From an uncultured Eubacterium sp. (GTDB taxonomy: Bacteria > Bacillota > Clostridia > Lachnospirales > Lachnospiraceae), in contig CAKRGF010000002.1 of assembly GCA_934322085.1 (NCBI GenBank), positions 1-64,000 of the forward strand: DNA of 64,000 bases, written 5' to 3'. Numbering within the stretch: position 1 is the stretch's first letter; every line of letters starts with the position of its first letter. Shown here piece after piece: positions 59,266 to 64,000 of this stretch. The notes beneath the pieces are model-generated. The model made no database searches and had not been told where the DNA came from. It saw nothing but the letters and a program-made list of their open reading frames with translations. Made by a program: the position numbers and the translations under genes.

Positions 59266-60573
59266 TTATTTTACTGCCTTAAAAGCTTCTTCCAAGTCTT
59301 CAATAATATCATCTACATTCTCTGTTCCGATTGACAGACGGATTGTATTTGGTTTGATTCCCTGGTCTAACAGTTCTTCCTCATTCAACTGAGAATGTGT
59401 TGTACTTGCCGGATGAATAACTAACGATTTTACGTCTGCTACATTGGCAAGCAGGGAGAACAACTCCAGATTATCAATGAAATCTTTTGCTTTCTTGTCG
59501 TCACCTTTAATCTCAAAGGTAAAGATAGAGCCACCGCCATTTGGGAAGTATTTTTTGTACAATTCCTGCTGAGAAGGATCATCGGATACAGCCGGATGAT
59601 TTACCTTTTCAACCTGTGGATGGTTGTTCAAATATTCTACTACCTTCAATGCATTTTCTACGTGGCGCTCAACTCTAAGAGAAAGAGTTTCAAGCCCCTG
59701 TAAAAACATAAATGCATGGAACGGAGAAAGTGTCGCACCGGTATCACGAAGCAGAATCGCACGGATTTTCGTAACGAAAGCTGCAGGTCCTACCGCTTTT
59801 GTAAAGCTGATTCCGTGATAACTTGGGTTTGGCTCGGTTAACGAAGCGAATTTGCCGCTTGCTTCCCAGTCAAACTTACCGCTGTCTACAATGACACCAC
59901 CGATTGCTGCACCATGTCCACCGATGAATTTTGTTGCGGAATGTACCACAATATCAGCACCGTATTCAATCGGGCGAACTAGATAAGGAGTAGCAAATGT
60001 ATTGTCAATTGCGAGTGGAATTTTGTGAGCATGTGCAATGTCTGCCAATTTCTCAATATCCACAACATCTGAGTTCGGATTTCCCAATGTCTCAATAAAT
60101 ACAGCCTTTGTATTATCCTTGATTGCAGCCTCAACCTCTTCAAAGTTAAATGGGTCAACAAATGTTGTTTCAATACCATACTGTACTAATGTGTGAGCTA
60201 ACAAATTGTAAGTTCCACCATAAATATTTTTTGCTGCTACGATGTGGTCTCCTGCCTGTGCAAGATTCTGAATCGTATAGGAAATTGCTGCTGCACCACT
60301 CGCTACAGCAAGTGCTGCCACGCCGCCTTCCAGTGCTGCTACACGCTGTTCAAAAACATCTTCTGTAGGGTTTGTCAGACGTCCGTAAATATTTCCTGCA
60401 TCCGTAAGACCAAAACGTGCTGCTGCATGTTCACTGTTGCGGAACACATAGGATGAAGTAGCGTAAATCGGAACGGCTCTTGCATCGGTAACCGGGTCCG
60501 GACTTTCCTGTCCTACATGTAACTGAAGTGTCTCAAATTTTAAATTTCTTTCTGCATAACTTTTTTTACTCAT
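59266..60573 (-). CDS. metY: O-acetylhomoserine sulfhydrylase
   Basis: 435-aa PLP enzyme of the Cys/Met metabolism family making homocysteine from O-acetylhomoserine and sulfide. FETLQLHVGQESPDPVTDARAVPIYATSSY is the MetY N-terminus, and the PLP Lys is in VVHSATKFIGGHGAAIGG (near 206). ALAVASGAAAISYTIQNLA and ASTTHSQLNEEELLDQGIKP are typical. Length (about 430) separates it from shorter MetB/MetC. Upstream minus-strand TAGACA, 17 bp, TATGAT (60662-60634) is a good promoter. Confidence 0.95.
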   Translation of the reverse strand: MSKKSYAERNLKFETLQLHVGQESPDPVTDARAVPIYATSSYVFRNSEHAAARFGLTDAGNIYGRLTNPTEDVFEQRVAALEGGVAALAVASGAAAISYTIQNLAQAGDHIVAAKNIYGGTYNLLAHTLVQYGIETTFVDPFNFEEVEAAIKDNTKAVFIETLGNPNSDVVDIEKLADIAHAHKIPLAIDNTFATPYLVRPIEYGADIVVHSATKFIGGHGAAIGGVIVDSGKFDWEASGKFASLTEPNPSYHGISFTKAVGPAAFVTKIRAILLRDTGATLSPFHAFMFLQGLETLSLRVERHVENALKVVEYLNNHPQVEKVNHPAVSDDPSQQELYKKYFPNGGGSIFTFEIKGDDKKAKDFIDNLELFSLLANVADVKSLVIHPASTTHSQLNEEELLDQGIKPNTIRLSIGTENVDDIIEDLEEAFKAVK

Positions 60574-60633
60574 ATTCTCATACCTCCATTTTCATTGTGC
60601 TCTGCACAGGTGTTATTTTCTTGTTCTGTAGTT

Positions 60634-60662
60634 ATCATACCAAATAGGTAGGGTATTGTCTA
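60634..60662 (-). promoter_or_regulatory. metY promoter
   Basis: TAGACA (60662-60657), 17 bp, TGG-TATGAT (60639-60634). Several CCTA/TAGG repeats surround it and might bind a sulfur regulator; not assigned. Confidence 0.6.
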
Positions 60663-60702
60663 ATACAAGAAATATTTTACTAGGTATAGGAATACACTAT
60701 AA

Positions 60703-60912
60703 CTATTGAATCTTAGTTACGTGATAATCACAAGCCTCCACAGCCTGCTTAAGTTCAGAATCCGAAACCTCTTTACTAAGTGTCACAACCGCATTGCCCT
60801 TTTCATGGCTTACCACAACAGAAGCCACACCGGGAACTGCTTCTAGTGCCTTTTTCACTCTTGCCTCACAATGTCCACACATCATTCCTTTAATTTTCAA
60901 TTCACGTTCCAT
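60703..60912 (-). CDS. possible internally initiated CopZ-like protein within copA
   Basis: An in-frame ATG at 60912 is preceded by GAGG with 8-base spacing. Initiation there would give a free 69-aa HMA protein (MERELKIKGMMCGHCEARV...) identical to the CopA C-terminal domain. Dual production of pump and chaperone is inferred, not shown. Confidence 0.4.
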   Translation of the reverse strand: MERELKIKGMMCGHCEARVKKALEAVPGVASVVVSHEKGNAVVTLSKEVSDSELKQAVEACDYHVTKIQ

Positions 60913-63195
60913 TTTATTTTCCTCACTTTCTTTTTTTTCTTCGATTTTCTTAAAATTCAACCGCAGCGCATTTGTCACCACACAGAAACTCGACAAACTC
61001 ATTGCTGCCGCTCCAAACATCGGATTTAACTGCCATCCAAACAACGGAATCCACACACCGGCTGCCAACGGAATACCAATGATATTATAAATAAATGCCC
61101 AGAATAAATTTTCGCGGATATTTTTTCTGGTTGCACGGCTTAAGCGGATTGCTGCCGGAACATCACTAAGTTTACTCTTCATCAATACAACATCCGCTGC
61201 ATCCATCGCAACATCTGTTCCTGCGCCAATGGCAATTCCAATATCTGCCTGCGTAAGAGCCGGTGCATCATTAATACCATCGCCAACCATGGCAACCTTG
61301 CCGTTTTCTTTCAATTCTCGAATCACGGCTTCTTTTCCATCCGGCAGAACACCGGCAATCACTTCATCCACACCGGCTTCCCTGCCAATCGCATTTGCTG
61401 TTTTTTCATTATCTCCGGTAAGCATTACAACGCGGAGTCCCATTTTCTGCATCTGGCTGACGGCATCGGCACTGTCTTCTTTCATCGTATCTGCCACGGC
61501 AATCATACCAAGCAGCGTGTCATCTTTGGCAAAATACAATGGCGTTTTTCCCTCTTCTGCCAATCGGTTTGCCTGCTCTTTTACTGTGTCATCAATCACT
61601 GCCGCCTTTTCAATCGCAGACTGATTTCCACCAAGCAGAACTTCCGTTTTTCCATCTTCCTTAATCTGTCCCTGCAGACCATTTCCCGGCATGATTTCAA
61701 ACTCTGAAAGTTCCGGTGCCAAAGTTTCAAGTTCCTCCGCATAGGAAACAATAGCACGTGCCAGAGGATGCTCACTCTTTTTCTCCAGCGCATACGCATA
61801 CGAAAGAAGTTCATTCTCGGAGTATCCGGAAAATGGAATCATATCCGTTACCTTCGGCTCGCCGCGCGTAATGGTTCCGGTTTTATCCAGTGCCACAGTT
61901 GCAATTTTACCGGTCTCTTCCAAAGCCGCTGCCGTCTTAAACAAAATTCCGTGTCTGGCACCAAGACCATTTCCTACCATAATAGCAACCGGTGTTGCCA
62001 GACCAAGGGCACACGGGCAGCTGATAACAAGAACCGAAATAGCACGTGCCAATGCATAACCAACACTCTGTCCACACAAAAGCCATACAAGAAAAGTAAC
62101 CACAGCAATTGAAATAACAACAGGAACAAAAACGCCCGAAACTTTATCTGCAATTTTGGCAATCGGTGCTTTCGTTGCCGCCGCATCTTTTACCATCTGG
62201 ATAATCTGCGACAAAGTGGTATCTTCTCCTACTCTGGTTGCCTCGCAGCGAAGAAAACCGGTCTGATTCAGCGTTGCGGCAGAAACCATTTCTCCTTCTT
62301 TTTTATCTACCGGAATACTTTCTCCGGTCAGTGCCGCTTCATTAACTGCACTGCTTCCTTCTAAAATCACACCATCCACGGGGATATTTTCCCCCGGTTT
62401 GACAAGGAAAACTTCTCCCTTTTGAACCTCTTTTACCGGCACGGAAACTTCCTTTCCATCCCGAACAACAACAGCTGTCCGGGGTGCTAACTTCATCAAG
62501 CCTTTTATCGCATCCGTTGTCTTTCCCTTAGAACGCGCCTCCAGCATTTTTCCGACAGTAATCAGCGTAAGAATCATTGCCGCCGACTCGAAGTAAAACT
62601 CATGCATGTATGCCATAACTTTTGCCTCATCCATCAGCCTCTGTGCCTCTGCCATCGCAAACAGCGCATACACACTATAGCCAAAAGCTGCACTGGCACC
62701 GAGTGCAACTAACGTGTCCATATTTGGCGAACGCCGCCACAAACTTTTATATCCACTGACAAAGAATCGCTGGTTAATTACCATAATCGCAATCGTCAAC
62801 AACATCTGGGCAAGTCCCATCGCTACATGGTTCACACCAAGGACACCCGGCAGGGGCCATCCCCACATCATATGTCCCATGGATAAATACATCAAAAATA
62901 CGAGCAAAATCAAAGAAGCAATCAATCGTTTCTTTAACTTTTTTGTCTCTGTGTCTTTTAATGTATCTTCTGCCTCCGCTTCTCCATTCTTTTCCTGTCC
63001 CATCACGTGGGCATCATATCCGGCATCAACAACCGCCTGAATAATAACGGAATCCGGCACATCACCTTCCACACCCATGGAATTTGTCAGAAGATTTACA
63101 CTGCACGAACTCACACCCTCAACACGGCTTACCGCTTTTTCCACACGGGCACTGCATGCTGCACATGTCATGCCTGCCACTGCATACTGCTTCAT
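60703..63195 (-). CDS. copA: copper-exporting P1B-type ATPase with N- and C-terminal HMA domains
   Basis: 830-aa copper pump. HMA1 has GMTCAAC (residues 8-14), followed by TM helices. The actuator has AALTGESIPV, the metal-site helix has SCPCALGLATPVAI, and phosphorylation occurs at DKTGT. The nucleotide domain has EKKSEHPLARAI, and the hinge is GDGINDAPAL. After the last TM, a charged linker leads to HMA2 (about 762-830) with GMMCGHC. That C-terminal domain looks like a fused CopZ chaperone. AAGGTGG precedes the ATG at 63195. Downstream of csoR. Confidence 0.96.
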   Translation of the reverse strand: MKQYAVAGMTCAACSARVEKAVSRVEGVSSCSVNLLTNSMGVEGDVPDSVIIQAVVDAGYDAHVMGQEKNGEAEAEDTLKDTETKKLKKRLIASLILLVFLMYLSMGHMMWGWPLPGVLGVNHVAMGLAQMLLTIAIMVINQRFFVSGYKSLWRRSPNMDTLVALGASAAFGYSVYALFAMAEAQRLMDEAKVMAYMHEFYFESAAMILTLITVGKMLEARSKGKTTDAIKGLMKLAPRTAVVVRDGKEVSVPVKEVQKGEVFLVKPGENIPVDGVILEGSSAVNEAALTGESIPVDKKEGEMVSAATLNQTGFLRCEATRVGEDTTLSQIIQMVKDAAATKAPIAKIADKVSGVFVPVVISIAVVTFLVWLLCGQSVGYALARAISVLVISCPCALGLATPVAIMVGNGLGARHGILFKTAAALEETGKIATVALDKTGTITRGEPKVTDMIPFSGYSENELLSYAYALEKKSEHPLARAIVSYAEELETLAPELSEFEIMPGNGLQGQIKEDGKTEVLLGGNQSAIEKAAVIDDTVKEQANRLAEEGKTPLYFAKDDTLLGMIAVADTMKEDSADAVSQMQKMGLRVVMLTGDNEKTANAIGREAGVDEVIAGVLPDGKEAVIRELKENGKVAMVGDGINDAPALTQADIGIAIGAGTDVAMDAADVVLMKSKLSDVPAAIRLSRATRKNIRENLFWAFIYNIIGIPLAAGVWIPLFGWQLNPMFGAAAMSLSSFCVVTNALRLNFKKIEEKKESEENKMERELKIKGMMCGHCEARVKKALEAVPGVASVVVSHEKGNAVVTLSKEVSDSELKQAVEACDYHVTKIQ

Positions 63196-63249
63196 GTATA
63201 TTCCACCTTTCCTGTTTTTTATATTCCTCTCATCGAAGTGCTGCACTGC

Positions 63250-63561
63250 TTACCGCATCAGTTTTTGCAGCGTCGCAATCAGCTCATCTACAGTTTCTTC
63301 TTTTCCTGCCCGGATATCATCCGTCACACAGGTCTTAATGTGGTTTGCTAACAAAACCCGGTTAAAACTATTCAATGCTGCATTGACCGCTGCCACCTGG
63401 ATTAAAATATCCGTACAGTAAACACCGCGCTCAACCATTCCTTTAATTCCGCGGATTTGCCCTTCCATACGATTTAAACGATGAATCAAATCTTTATACT
63501 CTTTATCTGAGCGCTCTTTGTGCCGTTCTTCGCAGCACGGACACGTTTTCTTTTCTTCCAT
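63250..63561 (-). CDS. csoR: CsoR-family copper-sensing repressor
   Basis: 103-aa all-helical repressor. The copper ligands Cys-His-Cys appear as RGVYCTDIL (C) and ANHIKTCV (H and C). RLNRMEGQIRGIKGMVERG is the DNA-contact helix. An extra N-terminal Cys cluster (KTCPCCEERHKE) is present. The ATG at 63561 follows AGGAG. A palindromic operator lies inside its own promoter, so it should repress csoR-copA until Cu(I) binds. Confidence 0.95.
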   Translation of the reverse strand: MEEKKTCPCCEERHKERSDKEYKDLIHRLNRMEGQIRGIKGMVERGVYCTDILIQVAAVNAALNSFNRVLLANHIKTCVTDDIRAGKEETVDELIATLQKLMR

Positions 63562-63592
63562 GCAATCACTCCTATCGATATTTTTCGATTCG

Positions 63593-63621
63593 ATTATATA
63601 CCCCCATAGGGTATATTGCAA
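63593..63621 (-). promoter_or_regulatory. csoR-copA promoter with CsoR operator in the spacer
   Basis: TTGCAA (63621-63616), 17 bp, TATAAT (63598-63593). The spacer and its edges are TATACCC-N-ATGGGGGTATA-like (63597-63615), matching known CsoR palindromes. Confidence 0.85.
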
Positions 63622-63643
63622 GTGAATTTTTTCTCATTAAACA

Positions 63644-63715
63644 AAAAAGAAGTTTAATTTGCAAGAGACTATAACACAAAGTGTTACACATCTCAAAACA
63701 AATTAAACTTCTTTT
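63644..63715 (-). terminator. efp terminator
   Basis: AAGAAGTTTAATTTG and CAAATTAAACTTCTT form a perfect outer stem of about 15 bp. Inner pairing GAGA...TCTC and AACAC/GTGTT follows, with a T-tract on the minus strand. Confidence 0.8.
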
Positions 63716-63771
63716 ATATTTTGAACTATCTCAATGCGACAGCCCATTCAATAAGCATTTATAAAAATGCT

Positions 63772-64000
63772 TTATAATCTCTTCAGATATTCCCCGGTTC
63801 TTGTATCAATCTGGATTTTATCACCCTGATTTACGAAAATCGGAACTGCAACCTGTGCACCTGTCTCAACGGTAGCTGGTTTTGTAACATTTGTTGCTGT
63901 ATCACCTTTTACACCAGGCTCTGTCTCAGTTACTTCCAACTCAGCAAACATCGGTGGCTCGATTGCGAAAATGTTACCTTTGTAAGATACCATCTTAACA
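63772..64000 (-). CDS. efp: elongation factor P (partial, 5' end outside window)
   Basis: The C-terminal 75 or so residues of EF-P, which helps ribosomes past polyproline. GDTATNVTKPATVETGAQVAVPIFVNQGDKIQIDTRTGEYLKR is the OB3 domain signature near the C-terminus. The reading frame runs off the window edge, so the N-terminal KOW domain and the modification lysine are not seen. Confidence 0.96.
   Translation of the reverse strand, partial: VKMVSYKGNIFAIEPPMFAELEVTETEPGVKGDTATNVTKPATVETGAQVAVPIFVNQGDKIQIDTRTGEYLKRL

Noticed and set aside
1..64000. tRNA, rRNA, insertion sequences, prophage
   Set aside because: No cloverleaf-like genes, transposase, integrase or phage structural genes were recognised on either strand.

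Overview
The window reads as a chromosomal segment of a spore-forming member of the Clostridia, most probably family Lachnospiraceae. The support is a complete spoIIIAA-AH operon, dipicolinate synthase subunits A and B, several proteins of Lachnospiraceae-type families (DUF6106, DUF6062, DUF5685, DUF6142), a tRNA-Phe T-box, HrcA/CIRCE heat-shock control, moderately low GC and strong AGGAGG ribosome-binding sites. The genus cannot be fixed from sequence alone. A GH11 xylanase with a C-terminal carbohydrate-binding module and a cytoplasmic GH27 alpha-galactosidase suggest a plant-polysaccharide user, as in gut or rumen species. I saw no rRNA or tRNA gene, transposase, prophage or CRISPR array. 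Most genes are on the minus strand.

Layout. 1-2.6 kb: a membrane protein and CIRCE-controlled groES-groEL. 2.7-6.8 kb: an accessory island (GNAT, shortened HAD, methyltransferase, YczE-like membrane protein, small membrane ORF, sugar O-acetyltransferase) with two 305-bp direct repeats, one on each side of the first four genes. Each repeat holds a helically phased array of GTTGAC/GTCAAC half-sites and is the most unusual signal here. 6.9-19.6 kb: DUF6062, DUF2225, glnS, two SleB-type cell-wall hydrolases preceded by WalR-like boxes, a eukaryotic-type HisA, thrC, a double-AP2 protein, VanZ, and T-box-controlled pheST. 19.6-22.1 kb: a chemoreceptor gene between two copies of a hairpin-rich repeat family. 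22-30 kb: xylanase, YihY, SpoIID-like protein, FabH, and a J-domain/DUF5685/zinc-ribbon cluster. 30-37 kb: GH27, GpmI, acyl-CoA ligase, HAD, SGNH esterase, YebC, ArgR. 37-44.3 kb: a housekeeping operon asp23-nusB-xseAB-ispA-dxs-tlyA-nadK-argR. 44.3-49.2 kb: spoIIIA. 49.3-50.7 kb: aroE and a heat-shock hsp20. 51.5-55.9 kb: a TAXI binding lipoprotein, a GltS carrier, a small duplicated-motif protein and AsnB. 55.9-60.6 kb: dpaAB, then LysR, ThiF-like and MetY for sulfur assimilation. 60.7-63.7 kb: CsoR-copA copper export. The window ends inside efp.

How it fits together. Stress control is visible as CIRCE at groESL and hsp20, CsoR at the copper genes, and WalR-like boxes at cell-wall hydrolases. 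Sporulation is visible as spoIIIA behind a SigE-like promoter and dpaAB behind a SigK-like promoter. The 51.5-55.9 kb cluster looks like glutamate or aspartate capture feeding asparagine synthesis, with an unexplained peptide carrying two YDN(V/L)AIPEVH motifs. Three genes (glnS, spoIID-like, SGNH) have their Shine-Dalgarno inside the terminator hairpin of the preceding gene. All calls come from reading the sequence; no database search was run.
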